A DNA stretch of 64,000 nucleotides from assembly GCF_003932895.1 (NCBI RefSeq), contig NZ_RQYW01000008.1, positions 50,304-114,303 of the forward strand. The letters run 5' to 3'. Positions 54,322-63,384 of this stretch are shown piece after piece. Below the pieces are notes generated by a model, which was not told where the DNA came from, searched no databases, and saw nothing but the letters and a program-made list of their open reading frames with translations. The position numbers and the translations under genes are program-made. The number at the start of each line of letters is the position of its first letter. The first letter of the stretch is position 1. This DNA comes from Leptotrichia sp. OH3620_COT-345 (lineage in GTDB: Bacteria; Fusobacteriota; Fusobacteriia; Fusobacteriales; Leptotrichiaceae).

Positions 54322-55997
54322 AATACCACACTTTCATAAGGTTTCAATAGTATTTTTCCATCTTTAAGTTCAATTTCTGTTTTATAATTTGACAGTAAAA
54401 TTTCAGAATTTTCAAAGTTAAGTTCTGTAACGTCAAATTCATTTTTTTCTCCGTAAAAATTATTTATTATTACAAGTTCCCCATTTTCACCTATTCTTTT
54501 ATAAGCATATACTTTTTCATTTTCAAGGTCTATGTCCTCGTATTTTCCTGTTATTAAAAGTTCCTCGTTTTTTCTGAGTTCTATAAGTTTCTTATAATAA
54601 TAGAATATCGAATCTTCATCTTTTAAAGCCGCTTCGGCATTTATTTCTTGATAATTGTCGGGAATTCCTATCCATGGCGTCCCTTCAGTAAACCCTGCAT
54701 TTTTACTGTCATTCCACTGCATGGGAGTTCTTGAATTATCTCTTGATTTCTGCATTAAAATATCAAGTATTTCCTTATCTGAAAGTCCTTCTTTTTCTTT
54801 TATCTTATAGACATTCAAAGATTCTACATCACGGTATTTGTCAATATGATCAAAATAAGGATTTGTCATACCGAATTCTTCTCCTTGATATATATAAGGT
54901 GTTCCCTGCAGTCCGTGAAGTACCGTTGCCAGCATTTTTGCCGCTTCTTTCCGATATTCCTTATCATTTCCAAATCTTGACAATGCTCTCGGCTGATCGT
55001 GATTATTCCAAAATGTGGCATTCCAACCGTTTCCTTCATACATTCCTTTCTGCCATTCAGAAAATATTTTTTTCAACTGAATAAAATTAAATGGAGCTTT
55101 TACCCATTTCTCCCCATTTGGATAATCGACTTTTAAATGATGAAATGAAAATACCATTGAAAGTTCTTTTTCATCAGGATTGGAATATTTTACACAGTTA
55201 TCAATACTTGTCGATGACATTTCTCCTACTGTTATGAGTTCTCCACCTCCAAAGGCTTCTTTATTAAGTTCCTTCAAATATTCATGTATTTTCGGTCCGT
55301 CAGTATAAAATCTTCTTCCATCGGCAACAAATCTTTTATCACTTCCGTCATCATTCAAAAATCTCTGATCTTTGGAAATGAGATTTATAACATCCAATCT
55401 GAACCCGTCCACACCTTTATCAAGCCAGAATTTTATCATTTCATAAACTTTTTTCCTTACTTTTTCATTTTCCCAGTTTAAATCAGCTTGTGTCACATCA
55501 AAAAGATGTAAATAATATTGCTTTCTTTTTTCACTGTATTTCCATGCATTTCCCCCGAATTTTGACTGCCAGTTTGTCGGTTCCTTTCCATTAATGGGAT
55601 CTTTCCATATATAGAAATCTTTATATTCTTCGTCTCCTGCTTCAGATTTTTTGAACCATTCATTTTCAGTTGATGAGTGATTTACTACAATATCCATTAC
55701 TATTTTCAGATTTCTTCTATGAGCCTCTTCCAGAAGTTTTTCAAAATCTTCCATTGTTCCGTAATTTTCATCTATATTATAATAATCACTTATATCATAT
55801 CCGTTATCTTTCTGAGGAGATTTATACATTGGAGTAAGCCACAGTACATCTACCCCCAACTCTTTTAAATAGTCAAGTTTTTCTATAATCCCTTTTATGT
55901 CCCCTTGTCCGTTTCCAGTAGTATCATTGAAACTTTTAGGGTAAATCTGGTATACTGTTGATTTATGCCACCATTTTAAATTAAAGTTTTTTTTCAT
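54306..55997 (-). CDS. treC: Trehalose-6-phosphate hydrolase (GH13 alpha,alpha-phosphotrehalase)
   Basis: This 563-residue GH13 enzyme starts at ATG 55997 (behind GAGGTGG; an in-frame ATG six codons upstream is less well placed). It opens WWHKSTVYQIYPKSF and has GH13 regions DIVVNHSS, GFRLDVINL (nucleophile Asp), VGEMSSTSIDN (acid/base Glu) and WNNHDQPR. The stretch KYSNPDEKELSMVFSFHHLK resembles TreC more than oligo-1,6-glucosidase. It would split trehalose-6-phosphate to glucose and glucose-6-phosphate after uptake by a phosphotransferase system; none is in view. Confidence 0.9.
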   Translation of the reverse strand: MKKNFNLKWWHKSTVYQIYPKSFNDTTGNGQGDIKGIIEKLDYLKELGVDVLWLTPMYKSPQKDNGYDISDYYNIDENYGTMEDFEKLLEEAHRRNLKIVMDIVVNHSSTENEWFKKSEAGDEEYKDFYIWKDPINGKEPTNWQSKFGGNAWKYSEKRKQYYLHLFDVTQADLNWENEKVRKKVYEMIKFWLDKGVDGFRLDVINLISKDQRFLNDDGSDKRFVADGRRFYTDGPKIHEYLKELNKEAFGGGELITVGEMSSTSIDNCVKYSNPDEKELSMVFSFHHLKVDYPNGEKWVKAPFNFIQLKKIFSEWQKGMYEGNGWNATFWNNHDQPRALSRFGNDKEYRKEAAKMLATVLHGLQGTPYIYQGEEFGMTNPYFDHIDKYRDVESLNVYKIKEKEGLSDKEILDILMQKSRDNSRTPMQWNDSKNAGFTEGTPWIGIPDNYQEINAEAALKDEDSIFYYYKKLIELRKNEELLITGKYEDIDLENEKVYAYKRIGENGELVIINNFYGEKNEFDVTELNFENSEILLSNYKTEIELKDGKILLKPYESVVLKKYF

Positions 55998-56513
55998 ATG
56001 AAGTCCACCTCTCATTTATAATCTTTACTAATAACTATTTTTTCTTTTTTAACTGTTTCCATTTTTTTAATTGATTACAAGCACATTCTACATACCAATC
56101 AGTTGTTTTAAAATTAAATATATTTTTAAAACGCATTTCAAGATTTTCTCTGGTTTTTTCAATATATCAATTTAATTAACTCTACTATGACTGACAATTA
56201 TTATTTCAGTATCTAAATCATCAGCATCCGATTTTAAAGCTTTTTCACTAAACCTAATGAACAGTTGACTACTTTTTGACTCCTCCTACAAGTTTTAAAA
56301 AATCATCAAAAGCTTCTTACAATTTTTCCATTTGAAAAAAAGCCCGATTTCCATTTTTTATATTATACTCTTCTACAAATATTTGACTAAACTATAGACA
56401 TTTTTCTAAGTCCATTTATCTTTCAAATTTTTATCCGGAAATTTTTAAAATTCCCTATTTATTTTTTCCGTATTTGTACTCATAAATACCCCCTTATATT
56501 CCATATTTGTTTT
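55998..56513. other. Intergenic region with a possible decayed coding remnant
   Basis: On the minus strand, broken fragments such as EYNIKNGNRAFFQMEKL, EAFDDFLKLVGGVK and DADDLDTEIIIVSHSR can be read in changing frames between about 56090 and 56400, separated by stops. They look like remains of one small gene, but no family is recognised and chance is not excluded. Nothing else is seen. Confidence 0.3.
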
Positions 56514-56951
56514 TTATTCCATTAATTCAAATTCTTCACATAATACTTCCATATCTTCTGTAAATTTCCCGTCAGTTTCTTCCATAAAAAAATCTATATG
56601 CACTTTTCTCCAATATTCTAAACTTTTATCTCCCTCCCCTTCCTTAAACGCAAATTCCTTCGTTACATCTTTAAAAGGTGTCCTGTACACTTTCGTATTT
56701 ATCGTTATACATACTTCTTCTCCTTTGCTGTTTAATATTATATTTATATCTCCTTTCTTGGGAACTCTTTCATTCTCAAGGTCATAAAGTACATATAAAG
56801 AAGTGGTTGCTTTTTTCTCTCCTTTCAACACAAGGTCTGCAAGAGCATCTTGTATGTTTTCCTCATATCCGAAAGCAAATTTATTTATATGGACATTTTT
56901 TCTTTCTTCTTCACTTAATGTAAGCAAGTATTTTTCAATTAGTTTATTCAT
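56514..56951 (-). CDS. ASCH-domain protein
   Basis: This 145-residue protein matches the ASCH fold: FAFGYEENIQDALADLVLKGEKKATTSL (around residues 26-53, with the GxKxxT motif) and EGEGDKSLEYWRKVHIDFF near residue 105. ASCH domains bind RNA or modified nucleosides; some members deaminate N4-acetylcytidine. The gene appears monocistronic. Its exact role is unknown. Confidence 0.82.
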   Translation of the reverse strand: MNKLIEKYLLTLSEEERKNVHINKFAFGYEENIQDALADLVLKGEKKATTSLYVLYDLENERVPKKGDINIILNSKGEEVCITINTKVYRTPFKDVTKEFAFKEGEGDKSLEYWRKVHIDFFMEETDGKFTEDMEVLCEEFELME

Positions 56952-57120
56952 TTTTGATTTTCTCCTTTTAATTATATTTTTTAAATATAAAAATTTTCAT
57001 ATTTATATTTATCGCCTTAATATATAATTCACTTCAAAATATTAACTAATCAAGCTTCTATCATATGTTTATTCTAACTATCTGATAGATTTTACTGTCA
57101 GTTCGTCATTTTTCTGAATA

Positions 57121-57450
57121 TTATCCGATCATAAATTTTATTATATCAAACAAAAATATTATTCCTATAGAAACGGGGACTACCACTCCCAGACTAAATT
57201 TTTTCAATGAAAGCCACACTATAATCCCTATCCCCGCCAATACTTTTATAATATTGAATGTATCCGTTCCTGTAGATGTAAATATCCCCGGAAAAATCAA
57301 AATAGTCAGAACTGTATAAGGCAATGCTTCAAAAAACTTATTTATAATCGGATTATTTTCAGGAATTTTTATAAATAAAGGGACTAATTTGATAAAAGCT
57401 GTTATTAATGCTGTTGCTAAAATCAAAATAACTATCATAAAATTACTCAT
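57121..57450 (-). CDS. azlD: AzlD-family branched-chain amino acid exporter subunit
   Basis: This 109-residue protein has three or four membrane segments and the AzlD family pattern LATALITAFIKLVPLFI with a Pro-rich central TVLTILIFPGIF. It is the small partner of AzlC; together they export branched-chain or related amino acids. The gene overlaps azlC by 8 bases, so translation is coupled. Confidence 0.85.
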   Translation of the reverse strand: MSNFMIVILILATALITAFIKLVPLFIKIPENNPIINKFFEALPYTVLTILIFPGIFTSTGTDTFNIIKVLAGIGIIVWLSLKKFSLGVVVPVSIGIIFLFDIIKFMIG

Positions 57451-58153
57451 TTTCTTTCACTCCCTCTTTATAAGTTATTAAAGCATAAGTCATACTTGCC
57501 AGAAACATAATTAAAATCATTGCCCAGCCTTTACTTACAGGTATATATTCAAATATTATCTTAAATACTGTTACTATTATTACAACTTTTATATATTTAA
57601 AATTTGCTTTTAAAGCACTTACAAGAAGACTTAAAAATGCTGCATAAAGTATAAAATTCATACTTTTCGTAAAAAACGGAGGAATTAAATTTCCGAATAA
57701 AGATCCTGCTAATGTTCCCAATCCGAACATAATATAAGGCAAAGTATTTACTCCCATCATATAATAAGGATTTTTATTTTTCCTTATCATAATGAAAGCA
57801 ACCGTTTCATCTGTAAGTCCAAGCCCTACAATCATTTTTTCCAATAATGTTCCTCCCTTTTTAAGTTCCCTATAAATTATAAGATTTAGAAGAGAATATC
57901 TTAAATTAATCATAAATATTGAAATAAGAATTTCTGCCGGTCCTGATTTTAATTCATATACCGCTTTTAAAAAAAATGATTGTGCACTTCCGGCATATAA
58001 AGTTAATGACTTTAAAAATACAAGTAACGTATCCATTCCAAAATTTTTAGAAATAAGTCCTAATGTTATCCCGAAAGGAATATAGGCAATTCCTATACCT
58101 AATCCTTCATTTAATCCTTTTAAATAATTTTCCATTCTCGCATTTTGTAACAT
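57443..58153 (-). CDS. azlC: AzlC-family branched-chain amino acid exporter subunit
   Basis: This 236-residue polytopic protein has the AzlC features GIAYIPFGITLGLISKNFGM (about residues 20-39), YAGSAQSFF near residue 52, the INLRYSLL segment and GLGLTDETVAFIM. It pairs with AzlD, which overlaps its 3' end. Amino-acid export would fit a fermenter with excess amino acids. Substrate not established here. Confidence 0.9.
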   Translation of the reverse strand: MLQNARMENYLKGLNEGLGIGIAYIPFGITLGLISKNFGMDTLLVFLKSLTLYAGSAQSFFLKAVYELKSGPAEILISIFMINLRYSLLNLIIYRELKKGGTLLEKMIVGLGLTDETVAFIMIRKNKNPYYMMGVNTLPYIMFGLGTLAGSLFGNLIPPFFTKSMNFILYAAFLSLLVSALKANFKYIKVVIIVTVFKIIFEYIPVSKGWAMILIMFLASMTYALITYKEGVKENE

Positions 58154-58238
58154 ATTTCTGTTTTATAACTCCTTATTTTTAATTTTCATATTTCTTCAAT
58201 ATTCTAATTTCATAAAAACATTATAAAATTCAAAATTT

Positions 58239-60953
58239 TTATTTTAAAGCTCCCCAATTTTTTGCATAAGAACCGTTTGAATTTAACTTTACATCTTCAA
58301 ATGTTATTGTATTTTCCATTATTTCCTTAATTTTTTCCATATATTTTTCTATAGTTTCATCTTTTATTTCAAAAATAAGTTCATCATGAACTTGTAACAG
58401 CATTCTTATATCATCTTTGTCTTTAAATTCATTATACAACTCTACCATGACTTTTTTTATAATATTTGCAGCAGTACCTTGAACAACTGTATTTACAGCC
58501 ATTCTGTCAGCCTGTGATCGTATATTTTTATTGCTCGAATTTATTCCGTTTATATATCTCCTTGTTCCGTATAATGTTTCGACAAAACCGTTCAGTCTTG
58601 CATTTTCCAGAACATTTTCAAGAAATTTCTTTACTCTCGGATACTGTTCAAAATAAGTTTTTATATAAAGTGAAGCGTCACTTACAGGAATTTTTAACTC
58701 TTTGGATAGTCCGAAAGGAGTTTTACCATATAAAATACTGAAGTTTATAACTTTAGCTATACTTCTTTCCTCTCTGGAAATTACTTCTCCGTCCGCTTTA
58801 AAAAATATTTTCCTTGCAGTCAGGTCATGAAGGTCTCTGTCTTTTTTATACGCAAGTACAAGATTTTCATCTTTTGACAGTTCTGTGAGAACTCTCAGTT
58901 CAATTTGCGAATAGTCGAAAGACACAAGACTCCATCCCTCTTCTGAAATAAATCCTTTACGTATTTTTATTCCCTCATCAGTTCTCACAGGAATATTCTG
59001 TATATTGGGGTTTGTTGAAGAAAGCCTTCCCGTGGAAGTTCCATTCTGATTAAATGTAGTATGTATTCTGTCATTTTCATCTGCCAGTTTAGGTAAAGGT
59101 TCCACATAAGTCGAAAGTAGTTTAGTAAGTCCTCTGTAAACAAGAAGTTTTTCAGCAATTTCAATCCCTCTTAACGCCAGTTCCTCCAATACCTCTACAT
59201 CTGTGGAATATCCTGTCTTTGTTTTTTTCACAGGATCTATTCCCATTTTTTCAAATAATATTTCGGAAAGCTGTTTTGGAGAGCCTATATTAAAAGCTTC
59301 TCCGGACAAAGAAAATATTTCTTTTTCCACTTTTTCTATATTTTCCTGCAGTTTTGACTTATAATCTTCAAAATATTTTTTATCAATTTTTATACCGTAC
59401 ATTTCCATACTCGCCAGAACAGGAACCAGTCTATTTTCAAGATTCTCAAAAACATCTATGAGATCTTCACTCTCCAATCTATTTTTTAATACCGTTTCAA
59501 GCTTTTTTACACAATATGCTCTTCTTCCAAGAAATTCTATCTTCTCTTCTTCACTTATTTCTTGAAATTTACGTTTTTTAAACTGCTCTTCAAATTTTTC
59601 AAGATTTTCTCCAAACTCGGAAAAAATTATATTTTCCAAATCCTGTGAACTTTCTGTTCCAAGTACATACCATGCCAGCATTACATCAAAATATTCCTTA
59701 CAGTTTATCCCTTTCTTCATATATTCTTTTACATTATAACTGACTATTTTTTTATCTTTTAATATTTCATATACTTCTTTCACTGTTTCTTGATTTTCAT
59801 TTAGTAATACTATATTCTTTTTACCGTCACATACTGCTATCCCAAATTCATTTCCGAATATTCCAACTTTTTCTTCCATTTTTTCCAGAACATCTGGCCC
59901 AACTGACCATAAAATTTTCTCCGTTTTTACTTTATTCTCTCTTGTATTATTTTCAGCATTTTCAATCAAAATCTCCTTTTTCCCGTCAGGATGATTTGTC
60001 ACTCCTGCAAATAAGGAAATCTGACTACTGTCAGATTGACTGTTTTCATTTAAGGCGGTACTCTTTTTCTTTATTTCATTTTCGATTGTTGCCGAAAACT
60101 TTTTAAATTCCATTGTTTTGTATATTGAAAGGAGCTTTTCCAAGTCTTTACTTTCTATTTTCAGTTTATTTTTATCATATTCTACTTCAATATCTTTATG
60201 AACTGTTGCCAGTTTTCTGCTTAAAAAGGCTTTTTCCTTATCTTCTAAAAGCTTTTCCTTTCTTTTCCCTTTTATTTCTGCTATATTTTCATAAAGACCT
60301 TCAAGGCTTCCGTATTTATTTATGAGCTCCACTCCTGTTTTCGGGCCTATCCCTGAAACTCCGGGTATTCCGTCGGAACTATCCCCCATCAATCCAAAAA
60401 GATCCGGTATTTTATCAGAAGTAACTCCTAAGTATTCCACTACTTCATCATCATTTGTTATATATCTGAATAATGATTTCTTATCCCCTTTTCCTAATAA
60501 TGCTATATTTATTTTCCCGTTTACAAGTTGTGCCAAATCTTTATCTCCCGTAACTATATACACTTCTATTTCTTCATTTTCGTCTTTGGAAAATTTTGTA
60601 GCAAGAGTTGCCATTACGTCATCAGCCTCATATCCGTCTATTTTATATTTAGGTATTCTGTATCCGTCAAGTACAGACATTATAAACTCCTGTTGGGCAA
60701 CAAGATCATCAGGCATACTTTCCCTATGTGCCTTATATGTTTCCAGCTCCTCAGATCTTTTCAGATCGCTTCTTTTTATATCAAGACAAGCTACCAAATA
60801 ATCAGGATTAAATTCTTTTATTACTCCCTCCAAAGTATTTACAAAACCATATGTCGCTCCGGTTGCCATTCCTCGAGAATTTCTCATTCCCATAAGTGCA
60901 AAGTGAGTTCTGTACATAATTGCACTCGTATCCAATATAACTGCTTTTTTCAT
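58239..60953 (-). CDS. polA: DNA polymerase I
   Basis: This 904-residue protein has an N-terminal 5'-3' exonuclease (ILDTSAIMYRTHFAL; ARGDKDLAQL-type TGDKDLAQLV; GIPGVSGIGPKTG), a middle 3'-5' exonuclease-like domain without a recognisable D-x-E site, so probably non-proofreading, and a family A polymerase with motif A (SFDYSQIELRVL), motif B (RSIAKVINFSILYG) and motif C (LQVHDELIFE). It fills gaps and removes primers. Length is normal. It stands alone on the minus strand, diverging from psuK. Confidence 0.96.
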   Translation of the reverse strand: MKKAVILDTSAIMYRTHFALMGMRNSRGMATGATYGFVNTLEGVIKEFNPDYLVACLDIKRSDLKRSEELETYKAHRESMPDDLVAQQEFIMSVLDGYRIPKYKIDGYEADDVMATLATKFSKDENEEIEVYIVTGDKDLAQLVNGKINIALLGKGDKKSLFRYITNDDEVVEYLGVTSDKIPDLFGLMGDSSDGIPGVSGIGPKTGVELINKYGSLEGLYENIAEIKGKRKEKLLEDKEKAFLSRKLATVHKDIEVEYDKNKLKIESKDLEKLLSIYKTMEFKKFSATIENEIKKKSTALNENSQSDSSQISLFAGVTNHPDGKKEILIENAENNTRENKVKTEKILWSVGPDVLEKMEEKVGIFGNEFGIAVCDGKKNIVLLNENQETVKEVYEILKDKKIVSYNVKEYMKKGINCKEYFDVMLAWYVLGTESSQDLENIIFSEFGENLEKFEEQFKKRKFQEISEEEKIEFLGRRAYCVKKLETVLKNRLESEDLIDVFENLENRLVPVLASMEMYGIKIDKKYFEDYKSKLQENIEKVEKEIFSLSGEAFNIGSPKQLSEILFEKMGIDPVKKTKTGYSTDVEVLEELALRGIEIAEKLLVYRGLTKLLSTYVEPLPKLADENDRIHTTFNQNGTSTGRLSSTNPNIQNIPVRTDEGIKIRKGFISEEGWSLVSFDYSQIELRVLTELSKDENLVLAYKKDRDLHDLTARKIFFKADGEVISREERSIAKVINFSILYGKTPFGLSKELKIPVSDASLYIKTYFEQYPRVKKFLENVLENARLNGFVETLYGTRRYINGINSSNKNIRSQADRMAVNTVVQGTAANIIKKVMVELYNEFKDKDDIRMLLQVHDELIFEIKDETIEKYMEKIKEIMENTITFEDVKLNSNGSYAKNWGALK

Positions 60954-61085
60954 ATATTTCCTTTCATTTCTACCTAACTTTAGACCGGTTTTATTTTTTA
61001 CATTATAACATATTCATAGACTGTCTGTCAGTTTTAATTTTAACCGATTTTCTTGAAGAAAATATAAAATATCAGCTTTTTAATC

Positions 61086-61113
61086 TTGACAAGTAGCATT
61101 ATTAAGGTATAAT
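61086..61113 (+). promoter_or_regulatory. Near-consensus promoter of psuK-psuG
   Basis: TTGACA (61086-61091) and TATAAT (61108-61113) are separated by 16 bases, both perfect hexamers. The predicted start near 61120 leaves a leader of about 170 bases before psuK, long enough for a regulatory structure, though I recognised none. Confidence 0.8.
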
Positions 61114-61288
61114 TTATAGAAAATAAACTTAAACTTTGCATTCAAGTATATTGACTTTTAAAATATTATGTAGTATTATTTTATTGTATAAACATAATTA
61201 AATCTATTTTGTTTTTGTTTAAAAGTCTTTGAATTGTTTTTATTTCAGTAAGTAAAATTTTATCTTAAAATAGAAAGGAAATCAGGAA

Positions 61289-62380
61289 ATGACTCAACGT
61301 GAAAAACAGATTATCAATTTAATTAAGGAAAATCCCCTTATTACTCAAGAAGAAATTGCGGAAACATTGAATTGTGCCAGAACTTCCATCGCGGTACATA
61401 TAAGTAACCTTATGAAAAAGGGTGTTATCCTGGGGAAAAAATATATTATTAATGAAGATCCTTATATTTTAACTATTGGCGGAACAAATGTGGATATACA
61501 GGGAAAATCTTATAATAGTATTGTACGTTATGATTCGAATCCCGGCTCAGTGACTATTTCTTTCGGAGGGGTAGGAAAAAATATTGCTGAGAATATCGGA
61601 AAACTCGGTATTACTTCCAAACTTATAACTGCCTTGGGAGATGACATATACGGAAAAGATATTAAAGATTACCTTCAAAACCAGAATCTCGACATATCAG
61701 ATTCACTTTTTCTGAAAAATCAACAGACATCAATGTATGTTTCAATTTTAAATGATGATAACGAAATGGAAATGGCAGTTTCATCCACAGACATATGTAA
61801 AAGTATTACTCCGGAATTTCTGGACACAATAAGAAAGAAAGTAACAAATGCAAAACTCATTGTTTTAGATACTAATCTGGAAGAAGAAACTTTAAGATAC
61901 GTAGCTTTTTTAAGAAGAAAACCTAATCTCATACTTGACACTGTATCTACTAAAAAAGCTTTAAAAGTAAAAGACTTCATAGGAAGATTCCATATTATAA
62001 AACCTAACAGACTTGAAGCGGAAGTTCTGTCTGATATCACAATATACGGTAACGATGACTTAATAAGAGTAGGAGAACATTTTCTTAACAAAGGTGTTAA
62101 AAAAATATTCATTTCATTAGGACCTAAAGGTATATTCTATATGACTGAAGAAAAAAATGGAATTATAAAAATTCCAAGAATAAATACTGTAAGTACAACA
62201 GGAGCCGGAGATGCTTTTGTAGCGGGAATTTCTTACGGAGAATATCATGATTATGATGTAGAAAGAGCATCAAAATTCGGTCTGGGTGCCGCTCTTCTTA
62301 CTTCATTGAATGAAAAAACAGTAAGTGAGCATATAAATGTCAAAAATGTTGAAAATATTATAGAGGAGATGGAATTATAA
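61289..62380 (+). CDS. psuK: Pseudouridine kinase with N-terminal helix-turn-helix
   Basis: This 363-residue protein has an N-terminal winged helix (TQEEIAETLNCARTSIAVHI, residues 19-38) fused to a PfkB/ribokinase domain with GGVGKNIAENIGKLG and the ATP/anion-hole signature TTGAGDAFVAG (catalytic Asp, about residue 314). Next to psuG it is best read as pseudouridine kinase, making pseudouridine 5'-phosphate. The helix-turn-helix, seen in other members of this kinase group, suggests it also regulates its own operon. Its last codon abuts psuG. Confidence 0.9.
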   Translation: MTQREKQIINLIKENPLITQEEIAETLNCARTSIAVHISNLMKKGVILGKKYIINEDPYILTIGGTNVDIQGKSYNSIVRYDSNPGSVTISFGGVGKNIAENIGKLGITSKLITALGDDIYGKDIKDYLQNQNLDISDSLFLKNQQTSMYVSILNDDNEMEMAVSSTDICKSITPEFLDTIRKKVTNAKLIVLDTNLEEETLRYVAFLRRKPNLILDTVSTKKALKVKDFIGRFHIIKPNRLEAEVLSDITIYGNDDLIRVGEHFLNKGVKKIFISLGPKGIFYMTEEKNGIIKIPRINTVSTTGAGDAFVAGISYGEYHDYDVERASKFGLGAALLTSLNEKTVSEHINVKNVENIIEEMEL

Positions 62381-63301
62381 ATGTTTAAAAAATATCTTGA
62401 AATCAGCGAAGAAGTAAAAAATGCACTGGAAAACAATAAACCTGTAATAGCACTTGAATCTACAATCATATCCCACGGTATGCCTTATCCTCAAAATGCT
62501 GAAACTGCATTGAAAGTTGAAAACATTGTAAGAGAAAACGGTGGAATTCCTGCAACTATAGCTATTATAAACGGAAAATTGAAAGTAGGATTATCTGCTG
62601 AAGAAATTGAACTTCTCGGAAAAGAAGGAGAAAAAGTTATAAAAGTAAGTAGAAGAGACATCCCTTATATTGTTGCAAACAAACTGAACGGTGCTACAAC
62701 AGTAGCATCAACTATGATCATTGCCAATATGGCGGGGATTAAGATTTTTGCCACGGGAGGTATCGGAGGAGTTCATAGAGGTGCAGAAAATACCATGGAT
62801 ATTTCTGCAGATTTACAAGAACTTGCAAATACAGATGTTGCTGTTATATGTGCAGGAGCAAAATCAATTCTGGACTTAGGATTAACTCTTGAATACTTGG
62901 AAACTAACGGAGTTCCGGTTTTAGGTTATAAGACAAAAGAACTTCCGGCATTTTATACAAGAAACAGTGGATTTAACCTTGATTATGCCATTGACAGTCC
63001 TCAGGAATTTGCAAACCTTCTTCATGCAAAATGGGAATTAGGTTTAAAAGGCGGTGTTGTCATAGCAAATCCTATTCCTGAAAAATATTCTATGGATAAT
63101 AATATTATTTCAAAAGTAATTGAAAATGCCATAGAAGAAGCTGAAAAATTAGGTATAAAAGGAAAAGAGTCTACACCGTTTCTATTGGATAAAATACAGA
63201 AATTAACAGAAGGTTCAAGTTTAAAAGCAAACATCGAACTTGTATTCAATAATACAAAACTGGCTACTGAAATTGCAAAGGAACTATGCAATTTAAAATA
63301 A
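62381..63301 (+). CDS. psuG: Pseudouridine-5'-phosphate glycosidase
   Basis: This 306-residue protein begins right after the psuK stop. Family segments are ALESTIISHGMPYPQN (about residues 24-39, with active-site Glu), VSRRDIPYIVANKLNGATTV (active-site Lys side), FATGGIGGVHRGAE and CAGAKSILDLGLTLEYLET. It cleaves the C-glycosidic bond of pseudouridine 5'-phosphate to uracil and ribose 5-phosphate. With PsuK it salvages pseudouridine from RNA breakdown. Confidence 0.96.
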   Translation: MFKKYLEISEEVKNALENNKPVIALESTIISHGMPYPQNAETALKVENIVRENGGIPATIAIINGKLKVGLSAEEIELLGKEGEKVIKVSRRDIPYIVANKLNGATTVASTMIIANMAGIKIFATGGIGGVHRGAENTMDISADLQELANTDVAVICAGAKSILDLGLTLEYLETNGVPVLGYKTKELPAFYTRNSGFNLDYAIDSPQEFANLLHAKWELGLKGGVVIANPIPEKYSMDNNIISKVIENAIEEAEKLGIKGKESTPFLLDKIQKLTEGSSLKANIELVFNNTKLATEIAKELCNLK

Positions 63302-63312
63302 TAAATCCAATT

Positions 63313-63355
63313 AAAAAACTGATTCTCAAATAAAATTGAAAATCAGTTTTTTTAA
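63313..63355 (+). terminator. Bidirectional terminator between psuG and the autotransporter gene
   Basis: AAAAAACTGATT and AATCAGTTTTTTT form a stem with A- and T-runs on both sides. It lies between two convergent genes and can stop transcription from each. Confidence 0.85.
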
Positions 63356-63384
63356 TTTCAGACTATTCTAAAATATATCAAATG

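Noticed and set aside
60528..60977. Plus-strand open reading frame opposite polA
   Set aside because: It overlaps the conserved exonuclease domain of polA, has no ribosome-binding site and an unnatural composition.
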